This document shows positions 12,568 through 25,570 of a DNA stretch of 64,000 nt, one piece after another (position 1 is the first letter of the stretch; every line of letters starts with the position of its first letter). The stretch lies in contig CATKHK010000038.1 in NCBI GenBank assembly GCA_949751835.1, forward strand, positions 351,727-415,726. The letters are read 5' to 3'. Both the position numbers and the translations under genes were made by a program. Under the pieces are notes generated by a model. It saw only the letters and a program-made list of their open reading frames with translations. It had not been told where the DNA came from and ran no database searches. Source of the stretch: Blepharisma japonicum (Eukaryota; Ciliophora; Heterotrichea; Heterotrichida; Blepharismidae).

Positions 12568-15500
12568 ATGACTGAAATCCGATCTGATACTGGTAAATTT
12601 CTTAGCTTTACACAAAAATTTTGAAACACAACGGATAAAAGATCCCTCAAGCATTCTATTTTTGAGTTTTATCGTCAACTTTATTTTGAAGAGGACCATG
12701 AAGGGATACCCATTATGAGGCAAAAAATTAAAACAGCATTTGAAGGGATTATTTGATGCTTTCAAATCATAAGTTTATTATGGGTTCCTGACCTTTCAAT
12801 CAAAAATTGACGTAAAAATATGATTATATGAGAAATTATAGGCTACTTAAAATTTGACAATACTTGCTCATCATTAGGGATAATAAATGAATGTCTTTAT
12901 TTATCAATTTTGATTACTTATGCAAGTCTACTTTGTGTATCTGTTTCTGTAATTTTTATTTATTATTCTTATCCTTTGCCAAAATCTGTTCTCAGAATTT
13001 TCAAGGAAATTTTCAATTTATGATCAAATTTTTTTTTAATTCCAGCAATTGAAATATTTTCCATCTTTCTCAAATATAACTTTCTAACTGAAAAAACCAT
13101 CTCAGAATATGAAAAGCATCATGATATAGATGAATTTAAAATAAGTACTGCGATACAAGTTGGCATTATTTTTGCACTACTAATTACCCTATTTTTAATT
13201 TTTCTTCAAACAGAGTTTTCAGGAGAGATTCGGCATTTTGCAAATAAAAAATCAATAAATGCAAAAGCTCACTCAAAAATTGATGTTCATATCATGTTTT
13301 TTACATTTTTTTTCCCGATTGCTTACACGGTACTTGCGAGAAATTCCATAATTTATTTACAAATTCTAGCAATCATTTTTTCAGTATTTTTTGTGAAAGA
13401 AACACTTATATTTTTACCTTATTTTTCAATTTATTCTAACACTGCTCTAATTCTGAGATTTTATTTTATTGCTTTCATTTCTTCTGTTTTTCTTTTGGGG
13501 AATTTGATGGATAATTCGTTAGCTATTTCTATAATAGCGATTATTTTAGGCCCAATATCTACTTACTTTGCTATTCAATTTTCTCTAAAAGCATCACAAA
13601 ACATTTCTAAAAGTATTCCACAAAATTTAATAGGAATAAATTCACAATACAACTTGGAAAGATCTCTAAGATTTGCATTGTGCTCAAATGATATAGAAAG
13701 AAAAGATCAAATAATCCATATCTTTGAAATTTTTTTTAGAGAAAAAGGTTTAAATGGAAATAAGCTTCAAGCTATATGAGCAGCCAACTACTGCTTATTT
13801 ACCCTAAAAGACGAATCATTGGCTAAAATCAAGCTAAGTAAAGCAAAATATATTCCAGGCTGGTCTTTTGAAGCCTTATATCAAGAATATACATGTAGCA
13901 CAAATATTTCCCTTGTCAACTGATCAGAAGGATCAAAATATTCCAACTATTTTCTAAAGTTCAATATGATTAAGAAAAAAGATGAAATTTTATGCACAAA
14001 TTTACTGAATTTTTGGAGTGAAATTACCTCACCAACACCAAATCTTCAAAACCTTCAAAAAAAACTCAGCTTAATAGATGAAGAAATTTTGTTTTTAAAT
14101 AAGGAATACAGTCATTTAAATGCAAAATTTCCCAATTCAAAAGAATCCTTATCTCTTTATGCTTCATTTATTAAAGATGTCACCTTCGATTCAGAAAAAT
14201 CGATTTTACTTGATGTGAAATTAAGATCCCTTGATAGAGCTCTTGCAAATTTTATGAATGACTCAAGAAACTTTAGCTATTTTAATGATAGCAATGGAAT
14301 ATTAATAATTTCCAATGAATTTAGAAATTTTGGGGATATTCTTTATGCCAACCAAAAATCTGCAGAATATTTTAAGCTCCCTATTTGTAGTATTACCAGT
14401 GACAACATTTTAAACTTTATACACCCTTATTATAAAGAGAAATTCAAAACCGAAGCCAAAAATTTTGTTCAATTTACTTCCTCATCTGAAATTGATTTAA
14501 ACCAAGGATTCTTTTTAACTATCCATACATATAATTTATTAGATTGTGTAGGGAAAGTCTCAGTAACTACAATGAATGATCTCGTTGTAGCTATATTTGT
14601 ATTTAAACCCAAAATCAAGAATTATGAAGTCGCTTTGTTATCTGAGGAAGGAGAAATAATTTGTCACTCAGATAGATTCCCTAGGACTGCCAGAAAAACA
14701 GAAAATTTAATAGGATGAAACTTGAAGACTCTATTTTTTAACTCAGAAGACTTTGAGCTGCAGCCAAATACCCCTTATCATTTATCTAAATTCAAGGCTG
14801 AAACCTTTCTAATTCTTTCGTACTCAGAGTTTTACAAAATGAAAATGCCCTATGTGGCCGTAATAAATGGCTACCAAGAACTTTTAAAATGAAACAATGA
14901 GAATCCACCAGGGAATAAAGAAGAAACACAAATAACTAGGAACCAATTATCAATAAACTTATTAGGATCTTTATGCTCTGATAAAACCTTTGGCTCAATT
15001 CATAAAGAAAGCAACCATTCTGAAGAAGATTTAGACTCCAAAATGATGCTTTATCATTTTTCTGACAAAAACGCTGAAGGTTCGTCAGATAAGCGCGATG
15101 AGGATGCAAAATCTCAGGTTTCAGCAAGCTCTTCCCAAACCAGATTCCTAAATATGATAAAATCCTCATCAAGGTCAATCAATATTTTGCATTTAGCCTT
15201 TGTTTTTTCAGTAATTTTTATATAGATTTTGGCCGTTTTGGCTGTCAATATAACAGTTTTAATTTATGCATTTTATAACATAAATTTTATCAGCGACATG
15301 AATCTTCCAATAAACATTGGAAAAACAGGTAAAAATTTCCAGAGAATTGCCTATCTCTCAAGGATGCTTTTCTCACTTCCACGCGGCACGACTGATGATC
15401 AAATAAATGTAGGAATGATCCAAGAATATATCAAAATTTTATTGAATTTGGAGAATATATACTCAAATATTACTTCAAACCTAAGGAGTTGAGATTCATG

Positions 15501-16743
15501 CTCAGGCCACAGCATTTTGACTGATGATGTGGTAAATTTATGGAATGTGGACGAAAATGAAATCTATAAGAAAAAAACTACATTAATAAGCGCAATGGCA
15601 AAATTTATTAAAATTGTAAAAAATATTTAGGGAAATGGGCTGTTACCAAAATTGTCTACCAATGAAACTGCTCAAACAGAGATTTCGTTTTTGCTATTAA
15701 ATGGATATGGAGAAGCGCTGCACTATTGCAATAGTTCACTTTATGATATTATAGACTGCCAAAAATCTATGATGAGTGACTTCAAAACTCAAATGACAAT
15801 TCTTTTGCTGCTAGGAATCGTTATTTTATTGGTATGTATTTTAATAATAATCCCATTTTACTATTCAATTTTTAAGATCGAGAACAATCTTTGAAACAAT
15901 ATAAGAAAAAATGCTTATAACCACTATTTTGAGCTGAAAGAAACGATTATGGAAAGACTTAAATGTGTCCACTCTCAGCCAGAGATAGCTTTAAACGACC
16001 AACACCTCTCTATGAAGCTATATTGTTTTAAAAATTATTGGAAATATATATGAAGAACACTAGTATACCTGGCATTTTGTTTATTATTTTCAATTATAAA
16101 CATTGCTTATCTTTATGAAAAATGCACAGATTATTTGTTATTTCGGCCAGAAGTGTTGAAAAACTTAATAAATTCACAGATTTTATATACAAGCTTGAGT
16201 ATATCTACAACGGAGATAGCTTTAGAAAGTTTTGGATCCCCTTTAATAAATCAATTTCCTTCTACTTATCCTTTTGGTAATCTCAAAATTGATTTCTTAA
16301 GAATCATATCAAAATTAGAATACTCAAACTTAGTCATAAGAAATAGCAAGTATGCAGCCATTTTGTCAAAAAATTTTAAAGAAAATTTTTATGAGGAGGA
16401 TCAACAGCATGTATCAAATTATTTTACATTTGGAGCCTACTCAGCAAAGTTAAATATAATAAATGAAGCGTATCTAATTGCCTCCACAATGGGTTCTACT
16501 CAAGTATGACTAAGTTTGGTGTCTGCTCTTCAAGAACTGGACTCAAATTATGATAATTTTATTGATGAAATTGATAAGTATTCACAAAGTGTCATTGATG
16601 ACCAAATGATCATTATTGTTGCCACACTCATTATTTTTATTATTTTTTCTTTAGTTTTATATTTCGGGTTTTATTTGGTGTTTTTCAGAAGAGAAAAGAA
16701 GTATTTACAGAAAATAAGCTCTGTCATGGAAATAATGCCCTAA
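12568..16743 (+). CDS. TmcB/TmcC-like PAS membrane protein, copy D
   Basis: This complete paralog of 1381 residues starts at the ATG 12568-12570 and ends at TAA 16741-16743. Introns are 15211-15225 and 15616-15630, both 15 nt and phase 0 at the conserved positions. The start is chosen because the next residues give the family pattern (LSFTQKFW, then KHSIFEFY). The membrane block begins at WEIIGYLKFDNTCSSLG. The helical repeat (KFPNSKESLSLYASF) is at about residue 520 and the PAS-like unit (ILYANQKSAEYFKLP, FIHPYYKEKF) at about 574-631. A Ser/Asp/Lys-rich linker precedes the second membrane block. It is the copy most like B over the C-terminal half. TGA-Trp codons occur throughout. Confidence 0.87.
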
Positions 16744-18176
16744 TAATAAATTTTAGTGTAACTAACTTCATAACTTTTTAATTATTAAGATTCTCAGCTA
16801 ACTTATTTGTGGATAGATAAAGAAAAATGATTAAAGTAAGACATAAGCTCTAATGGCTAGCAAATATTTGCTGCATATTAATTATTTATGTATGATACCA
16901 TAACCATATAAATTAAGTCCATGATTGTACCAGGCATTTTTTATTACGAGAAATTCTCAGAATAAGCAAGTTTAGTAATCAAATATGGTTCAAAAGAATA
17001 ATTTTGAATAATAAGTGTTTGCCACCGAGGAATCTTCGGTAAAAAGATATAATATAATAAATTATATACGCTTATAAAGAATAACCCACTAACTCTCTCC
17101 TAGTATAAAGGAAATTCCTACTTATTCTTAGAATTTCACTTAGGCTTCAAATTAATGAAAGATTTCGAAATTTCAATAAATATGATGTGCCTATTAGATA
17201 ATATAATAAAACACTTCACAAAGTGTAATAAATGAGCATTTTTATGAAAGCTAGTTGCACTGTTATCCCTAAATTAGCATTTTAAGAACAAAATTAAAGC
17301 AAAAATCTAACTCTTTATCATTTTTATTACCTTCACAGATATATTCAAACCATGGCTTCTGTCGAAAATTCTGCTAATAAGACATGAATTAAATATTATT
17401 AGTTATTTGAATTGATTTCTATATAAGAAATGCTAGAAAAGCATAACTTTATATAATGAAATTCACAATAAACTTTGCCAGTGTTAAATGGTTAAGTGAA
17501 TTTGCGAATTAGAATTTATGCCATGCTACTAAACACCTACCTAGAATAAAGGATGCAATAGTATGTGCGATAATATCAACTAATTTTAATTAATCATAAT
17601 TTCATGATAATTCTTCATAGAGAAAATAATATTAAAATAAAATAAATTCTTTTTTAAGAGAGGCTATTATTATTCCTGCTGCAATTCAATTTTTATTGTT
17701 ATTTTTTATAAATCGAATTAATCATAAAAAGAAATTCCTTTTAATAGGAAGTTTCATTATTATTATTCTTAATGATGAAAATAATTAAAAGATTAAAAAA
17801 TTTCACTAAGCTGCTTGTCAAAAATTGTACATATTTCAATAATAGAGTGATTAATAAATTACTCGTATTTTTATAAAATTTGAGTTAATTTATATTGCAT
17901 ATATAACCTTTTTATTTAAAAAGTTAAAATAATTCGTTGATTCGTGCGAGATGTTATTTAACTTCAATAATCAGTAATTACATTGTATTATAGATTTTGG
18001 AAAAAATCTTAGTGCAATAATTTTACGAATAAACTAATGTGAAATATATGGCTTTAAATATTACTCTACATTATAATTAACTCAAGTTATTCTTACTTCT
18101 ATCAGATTCATTGATATTGGTACTTGGCTTTTATTAATCTCGCAAAGCATTTTTCTTATAATTATTTATCAGAGAC
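16744..18176. other. Intergenic spacer between copies D and E
   Basis: This spacer of 1.4 kb is AT-rich, with no frame worth calling on either strand and no tRNA-like fold found. A small perfect stem ACCGA/TCGGT with a 7-nt loop lies at 17024-17040. Given the relics in the other array spacers, it may contain family debris too degraded to recognise by eye. The promoter of copy E should lie in its right end. Confidence 0.55.
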
Positions 18177-21100
18177 ATGTCAACCTTGCTTAATGTAAAT
18201 TTTGAAGAAGAAGCTGATGAACACACGAGTCAGCTTAAAAGACTTAATAGAATAAGAGGGAAAAAATCTTTAATCAATTCTATTTTTGAATTTTATCGAG
18301 CAAGCTATTACAAAAGAAATCCCAAGGAAAGAGCTTTGAAAAATCAAAAAGTACAAGTTATTTTTACAAATCTCATTTGATGTATTCAGATTTCAAGTTT
18401 GTTATGAATTCCTGATTTACAAATAACTGGATGAGAAGACAATATGACTGTTTGGGAATATTTAGGCTATCTCCGTCTTGATACAATATGCGCAGCTTCA
18501 AATGTGGTCAATTTCTGCATTTATGCTTCTCTTGGAATAATTTTATTCAATTTCACTGGAATTTTATTTCTTGCCAGCTTAATCTACCATTCTGTCAGAA
18601 TTCCAAGGATTTTTTATAGGACTTTTAGACGAACTTTATATATTGGCTCTCATTTTTCTTTAATCCCAAATGTAGCATTACTAACTCTTTGCCTCAAGTA
18701 TAGCTTTTTTCCTAAAGACTATGCATTAGAATACCCAGAGGGAAATAATGGCTCAGATTTTAAAGTTAGTGTAGGATTATTAGTGGCAATTGTTATTTTA
18801 TTGGTCATATATTTTTTTATTTTGCTATTAAATGCTGTATTTTCTGGCGATATTCGCCATTCTATGGCTAAACAAATACTAGAAGCAAGAGCTCATTCAA
18901 GAGTTGAGTTTCATTTAGCATTTTTTACTTATTTATCACCAATTTTGCATGCTGTCTTAGCAGTGTATAATGTTGTGTATTTTCAAATACTTATTATGAT
19001 TTTTTCTGGGATTTTGATGGTTGAAGTTATGATTTATTTGCCGTATTTTTCAACTTTTGTGAATTGCATTATGACATTGAGATTTTTTACTGTTATGATG
19101 ATGGCTTTTATATTTGTGTTTGGGAGGATGATAGATAAAGCTTTTGTTATTACTCTATTTGCTGCTATTATTTTGCCAATTTTATGTCTAATCCTTATCC
19201 AAATCGTGATCATTTTGCAACGAAAAATAAAAAATGAGGTGCCGACTAGTATTAAACTTGTCAGAGACATTTATGAATTTGAGCGTTTATTACGCTATGC
19301 TCTCTGTCTTAATAATTTAACTCACTCTGAACAAATACTTAAAATATTTGCTGATTGTTTTCTTAACTCAAAGCTATATTCAAATAAATTGACTACAATT
19401 TGGGAAACAAATTATTGCATTTTCACACTAAATAATGACGTTTTAGCAAAAATTAAGTTAAGCAAAGGAAAAGAATCTGATATTACTTTAGAAGGAATTT
19501 ATCAAGAATATTCTTGCAAAAAAATTTTATCTGATTATGACTCAAACGAAAGCACAGAATTTTTAAAATATTTTAATAAAATCCAAGATATAAAAATTGA
19601 AGATGAAATTGTTTGCAATGATTTATTGGATTTTTGAAAAGAGTTAGTATCGTTTAAACCGGAATTGAAAAAGCTGAATAAAATGGTTATATCTATATCT
19701 GATTCAATTTTTTACCTGAATAAAGAATATACTAATTTAGTAGCAAAATTCCCAAAAAGTAAAGAGGCTTATTCAATGTACTCTTCGTATGTAAGAAATA
19801 TTTTATCTGATATCGAAAAGGCAAATTATTTAGAGAGCAGAATGAGATCTATAGGTAAGTTATCGATAAATTCCTTAAGAGAGTATAAAAATATTAGCTA
19901 TTTTGATGAGAGTAATGGTTTGATTATAATTTCTGGTGAAAGTAAAGATTTCGGAAAAATAACTTTTGCAAATTCGAAAGCTGCGGAAATTTTGAAATAT
20001 CCTCTCCAAGGCATAATAGAGAACAGCATTGATTTTTTTATGCCAAAGCCATACAGTATCTATTTCAAAGACATCTACACAAATATCCAGCCAATTTCAG
20101 ATACAGAATTAACCTTACCACCTACTATTTTCTTAAAATTGCCCAATCAGAGTATTATTCAATGTAATGGAAGGATATCAGTGACTTCCATACAAAATTC
20201 AATTATTTTAGTATTTGCTTTTAAAGAAAAAGAATCCAAGCATCAAGTCGCACTTGTTTCTGAAGAAGGTGAAATATATGATTACACTGCAAAATTTGTT
20301 GAAAATTCAGGAAAAACAACTAAAAATCTGAAAGGATACTCTCTTAAAGATATATTTCCATCCCTAGCAAACAAAAATTTAGTTCCTTTTGAGCCTTATA
20401 AGCTCTATAACACTAAAGAAACATATTTAATTCTCTGCAATTCAAAATTTTTAGGCTTGAGCATTAATTATATTGTTTTGCTGAATGATTCTTTAGAAAT
20501 AGAAAACTGAAAGCATGGAGATGCAGAGGAGGCCCAAATTGGAAAATCCATCAGGTTTAGTTTAGCCTCTAATATATCTCTTAAATACGCAAGCTCAATT
20601 CTTCTAGGAGATGAAACTCCTAAAAGCACAAGAACAGCCAGAGAATTGAAATTTGTTGGCTTTGATTCAAAAGCTGAAATTTCTCAAAACAGTATTGAAG
20701 ATACCATGGAATTAACAGAGATTAGTGAAAAATTAGAAAAACCAGAAAAATTAGAAAAAAATGAAAAAAATGTTGAGTCAGAAAAAATGTCTCAGAAATC
20801 AGACAATCTTTCCCAGTCACATGTGCTGGAAAATATTGTTTTTTCAACATCAAAGTCTATCAATATTTTTCATTGTGTTTTTATTTTATCAGTAATTACT
20901 ACATAGATTATTGTCGTATTGGCTACAAATTCAGCGGTTTTATTTTATACTTCCTCAAAGGTAGAAAACGCAAGTAATATTGATATACCAATTACGGTTG
21001 GGAATATAGAAAAAGCAATTAATTCAATTGCCCATTTTGCAAGGGGAATTTTGGTTATTAAAAATTCCCAAGGCTCACAAGAAATTATTGACTATTGTAT

Positions 21101-22442
21101 TAACCATTTTTTGGTAACGCTTGCTTTTCTTGATAAACTTCATCTTATTGTGTTGAAAAATGTTACAAGCTCAAGTTCATGCTCAATTCAAAATATTTTT
21201 TCAGATGAAAATATTGATTACTGACGTGCTGATGATGGATTTTATTTAGCAAAAACAAATTTGATAGATTTATTGGCTGATTTTATTCGTAAAGTAATAA
21301 AAAATTAGGGCAATTCTTTTGCTGGGAAACTAGATAGCTGAGGGAATGTTACAGAAGAATTAATATTTTTCGTTGTTAATGGCTGGGGAGAAACATTGAA
21401 GCGCTGCAATAACTCTTTTTATGACTCAGTTGATTGTGAATTAAATGGTATCAATGATTTAAAAGTAAAAATGGACGCTCTCTTATCAGTAGGCTTTGGG
21501 ATACTTGTCCTATGTAATCTCATCATGATCCCCTTTGGAATATCAGTTGTAAATATGAAAAATAAATTTTGGAACCTTATAAAAGAATATGCTCATATCT
21601 CTTATATTGAGCTTAAACAAGCCTGCATAGACCGGCTTTCAAGCGTCCATGGGGAATGCGACATCATGTTTACCGATGGAAATCGTATGAGCAAAAAAGC
21701 AAATTTCAAAAATTATTGAAAATACATATGAAGAATCGGCGCTTATTTATTGATTACTTTTACATTTTTCCTTGTAAATATTACTTACTTATATTTAAAC
21801 TGCGCTGATTTTTTATATTTACGGCCAACACTTTTGAGAAATATGATAAATTCTCAGGTTCTGTATAAAGAATTATCAGTCTGGTCGAGCGAAATTTTGG
21901 CGGAAGGCAATCGCTTTGATCTTAGGAACATAATTCCTGATACTTATGCGTTTAAAGATCCAGAAATAAAGGTCAATGAAGTTTATTCTGCACTAGAGTA
22001 TTCAATTTCTCAATTAAAAAATAAAAAATATAATTCTCTCTTGTCAAGCTCTTATCTGGAGAATTTTTATGAGCATTTCAGCAATTCGACTAATTATATG
22101 GAGTATGGAGCTTTGGCTGGAGGAAATATTATGACTTTTGATGCATCTTATATGGATCATGCACATGAAAAAGATTGGGTTGGGACTTGATATAAACTAA
22201 TGGTTGAACTAGATGAACTGGACTTGAAGTATGATATTTTGATAAATTCTGCAGATAGTGATTCTTTATCAGTTATAAAAAGCCAACTAAATTGAACTAT
22301 TATTTCTTTGGTTTTCTATATCTTTATTTCCCTTATAATGTATTTAATATTTTATCTGCCCTTTTTTAGAAAAGAAATAAACAATTTAAAGAGAATGAAA
22401 GTGATGTCCTCAATTATTCCTATTAAATATTCTAGAAAGTAA
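18177..22442 (+). CDS. TmcB/TmcC-like PAS membrane protein, copy E (divergent)
   Basis: This complete paralog of 1411 residues runs from the ATG at 18177 to the TAA at 22440-22442. Introns are 20892-20906 and 21294-21308, 15 nt, phase 0, at the same positions as in B-D. It is the most divergent copy: the N-terminus and membrane block keep the family order (SLINSIFEFY, WEYLGYLRLD), but most residues differ. It uses TGG for Trp more often than the others, giving a 397-codon stretch with no TGA. The helical repeat (KFPKSKEAYSMYSSY) is at about 525 and the PAS-like unit (ITFANSKAAEILKYP) at about 600. The linker before the second membrane block holds a run of EKLEK-type repeats absent from the other copies. 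It may be the oldest or functionally separate member. Confidence 0.85.
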
Positions 22443-22671
22443 ATAAAATTAAATAAATATATCGTAAAATGATCATTATTACCAACTAAATTACCTATAA
22501 TTTAATTTTTTCCACAATTTTAAAGGCAAATTTGATTTTAAGTCCTAACAATAACTTTTTATACTTAAAAAAAAAAATTATCAATTTCCACATTAGAATG
22601 TTTCCCTATCAACCTCAAAAATCCTCTAGATAAGACTCACATTAAACCTAAATAAATCCTTTATTTTATAA

Positions 22672-23406
22672 ATGTCATATCAAAAAGTATTTTGACTCTC
22701 ACTATTAATTTCCTCCATTCTCCGATGAATCTCCAACTACCAAGAGCACAAGGAAGACTGGAAAAATTGCCGCTTTGACCTAGGTCTTTGGGAATGTATC
22801 GAATTTTCCTCCCTTACTCTTGTCCTTTTTCTAAATATTTCAGGCTTTCTTTTTAACCCTCGGCGCTTTCCTCGGCGCTGCCTCTACGCTTTTCTCACAA
22901 TAATTTCTCTTATCCAATTCTGAAACTTCATATGAACTGTTATAGGTACTTACTGAATAGTCTATACCATTCGTGAAGATGAAGCATGCGTAATTAACAA
23001 TTAGATACCAGAAATACAGAAACCTTATCAATTAATATTAGTCTTATCAGGAGCTTATATGTATTGGTCACTGATATCTTGCTCAGTTGGACTTTTTGGG
23101 GTGCTAATGCTGATTTCGGCGAATAGAGATATGTTTGAGCCTGGATTGGAAGGTATGGATATTCAAAATGTGGGGAGAAGGCCTTTGGGTGCTGAAGAAA
23201 TTAAGAAAATTAAGACAGAAAAAACAGAAGAAAATATGATATGCTCGATTTGCTTGGAAAATGTTGAGCCTGGGACTGATATTAAGGTTTTGCCTGGGTG
23301 CTTTCACAGATTTCACATTGAATGTATTGACCTTTGGCTGGCAAGAAGTGCAATTTGTCCTTACTGTAGAAGGCCAGTAACTATAGAAGACATCATGCGT
23401 GAATAA
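22672..23406 (+). CDS. Membrane RING-H2 finger protein (probable E3 ubiquitin ligase)
   Basis: The gene encodes 239 residues after removing a 15-nt phase-0 intron at 22990-23004 (GTAATTAACAATTAG). Without the intron and with TGA as stop, only the last 115 codons would appear open. The first 150 residues are four or more hydrophobic segments. The last 55 hold a canonical RING-H2 finger: C186, C189, C205, H207, H210, C213, C224 and C227, with the usual DLWL after the sixth ligand and CPYCR at the end. Such proteins pass ubiquitin from an E2 to membrane or lumenal-pathway substrates; the substrate here is unknown. It ends only 42 bp before the next gene on the same strand. Confidence 0.85.
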
Positions 23407-23448
23407 TTTTGTAATGTATTTAAATTAAGGCATTAATAAAGATTATAA

Positions 23449-24576
23449 ATGACTGAAATAGCTCAAGCGGGAACTGAGAATATAGATCTTATAGTAAAAA
23501 GAAGTGAAAATGAAGCATTAACAGATAAAATAAGCAAATATGATGCAGAAGTAGCTAAACAAGATGCTTTAAATAAAGAAATTGAAAAAGAAATCGAACA
23601 AGCTGAAGGAAGAGTTATGGCGCTAAACAAAGAAGTCGAAAAATATGACCCTCAAACCCTAGAAAGCGAAATCAATGAACTAATTCAGCAAGAATTACTA
23701 TATAAAGTAAAAGAAAAAGAAATAAAAGAAAAACTCTCACAATTGCAGACTGAATTTGATAAGGATCTTGACGAAGAAAAACAGGTCGAGCTATCATTAA
23801 TTGAAAGCTATAAAACATATGAAGCAAAAACCAACCAAATCACATCATTAGAGAGTGAGATATCCACAAAAGTCATAAAAGTCAGCCAATTACAAACCAA
23901 TCTCCAAGAAATAGATAAAAAACTCCAAGAGATAAACAGTCGCATATCTCTCAAGCAAGACGAATACATCAAAGAAACCTCAAATTTCCAAGAAATGACT
24001 AGTCAGTTTAACCAAAAATCAGTCGAGAAATCCAAGTGAAGCGAAATAAAAGACCAGCTTGAAAATAGATTAGAGCAGCTTAAGGAGCTAGAAAGGTTAG
24101 AAAATGAAGGATTGCTTGCAAGAAAAATTGACTCTGAGAAGAAAGAAAGAGAAATTGAGAGAAGAAAAGACATGATAAATCAGCTAAGATTTGATTCTGA
24201 GAAGAAAGTTGAACAGAAAAAGAGAGAAATCGATGATACGGCAAGAAGTGTGAGAAAAGAGGAGGAAGCGTCAAAAATTATTGAATACTCGCCTAGGAAA
24301 AGGAGCAGCTCACCAGGAAGCAGAACTCCTAAGACCCCAAGAGCTGTGAATTATGAGGCGAAAAAACGAGAGTTAGAAATGAAAATTGAGACTGCAAAAA
24401 AGACAAAAAGAGAATATGATGAGAAAAAGAGGGAATCAGAAGTAATCCTGGCTGATGCAATAAAGTCAGCATCTGCTTCGAAAAATAAAGGGATATTGAT
24501 TTGTGCAGTAGGATTTGCGTTTGGAATTATATTTTTCAGGCTAATTTCTACAATGATTTCATCGCCAGCTAGATAA
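23449..24576 (+). CDS. Tail-anchored coiled-coil protein
   Basis: A 375-residue protein, open from 23449 to TAA 24574-24576 with one TGA-Trp codon at 24037-24039. Almost the whole chain from residue 15 to 335 is charged and heptad-like (runs of E, K, Q with spaced L/I), predicting a long coiled coil. A Ser/Pro-rich break with RKRSSSPGSRTPKTP lies near residue 285 and looks like a phosphorylation site cluster. The last 30 residues form one hydrophobic helix (GILICAVGFAFGIIFF) followed by a short tail, so it is probably a tail-anchored membrane protein facing the cytosol. It does not end in the Pro-rich motif of KASH proteins. I do not recognise a named family; a tether or organelle-shaping role is only a guess. 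Confidence 0.75.
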
Positions 24577-25570
24577 TATGGTTATTAATTTTCATTGGTT
24601 CTGGATTTATTATATTTTATTTTATTTCTTAACATTTTTCAATAGTTTATCTTGAGACATTAAATAAATTTATTTAAATATCAGCTATTATACTTTGGCT
24701 TTTGCCCGCTTACAAAGTATCAGTCTAAAAAACTAAGCTATTGAAGAAAGTAAAAAAATTAAGATCGGTCTTTAAGAATCTTAGAAACTTGGCTATCGAC
24801 TTTCTTTCATCATTATGCTGCTTTCATATATTCCATTACTCAACAAAACTATTTAGGCTCTGATGTAAGTACTTATCATGATTTTTCTAAATTAGAGGTT
24901 TCGGTTACTGTATAAATAGCAGAGTAAGAGTCTAGGTGGCTTTCATAAGAGTATATACTTTTTCTCCGACTCAGAAAAAAATGGAATTCCAAAAGCTATT
25001 TGGTAGAAAATGAGTTTGTAAGATTTCTTTTCAATATTGTATGCTTTAAGAACAAACTGCTTTCCTCCACATGCTGATGGAATGAAAATTCTGTTTTAAA
25101 TATACTGTTATATAAAATGCAGATTTTTAAACTTTCTGAAACTGTTTTTTTTGTAATTTTTTTTGAATGTTTTATATATTTCTTCAGAGTTTTATTCTGC
25201 TGAATGCATAAGATAAGCATAGGGCTGACTCTAATTCAATAAGTAGAATATTTAATCTTATTTTCCCATTTGCGATTTACTCTATCGCAAGACTGCTTGA
25301 ATTACTGCTATTCTTAAGTGTGGCTGAATTTTTAAACATTGAGAGAATAAAAAAAGATGCCTGCGCTCTTTCTGCAAGGAAAAAATTATAGAAGTTATTC
25401 ACATAAAGGATTCTCTTTTTATTACGGGTTAATATTCATTCTTAAATATTCTTTCATTCATTTTTTATTATATTTTTATCTTTTCAATCTTTAAATTTTA
25501 GCAAATTCCAAAATTTCAAGCCACTGTATTATTTCTCTTCAAATTCTGATATTACTAATATAAAAAGGAA
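24577..25570. other. Intergenic spacer upstream of the Rab-like gene
   Basis: This spacer of about 1 kb is AT-rich. A 74-codon minus-strand frame at 24996-25220 is low-complexity and ends in a true TAG; I do not think it is a gene. A perfect 7-bp hairpin (TTGCGAT/ATCGCAA, 7-nt loop) lies at 25270-25290. It resembles an anticodon arm in shape, but no acceptor or T arm surrounds it. Confidence 0.55.

Noticed and set aside
1226-22442. The idea that copies B-E are pseudogenes broken by many stops.
   Set aside because: Every break inside them is TGA or the TAG of a 15-nt intron; no TAA or TAG and no frameshift remains after applying the code.
22840-23031. A minus-strand frame with an AAPRKAPRVKKK tail.
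   Set aside because: The plus strand here codes for the membrane part of the RING-H2 protein once the 15-nt intron and TGA-Trp are applied.
24996-25220. A 74-codon minus-strand frame in the spacer before the Rab-like gene.
   Set aside because: Low-complexity composition, no motif, ends in TAG, and no intron joins it to anything.
25270-25290. A stem with a 7-nt loop resembling a tRNA anticodon arm.
   Set aside because: The stem is 7 bp instead of 5, and there are no D arm, T arm or acceptor sequences around it.
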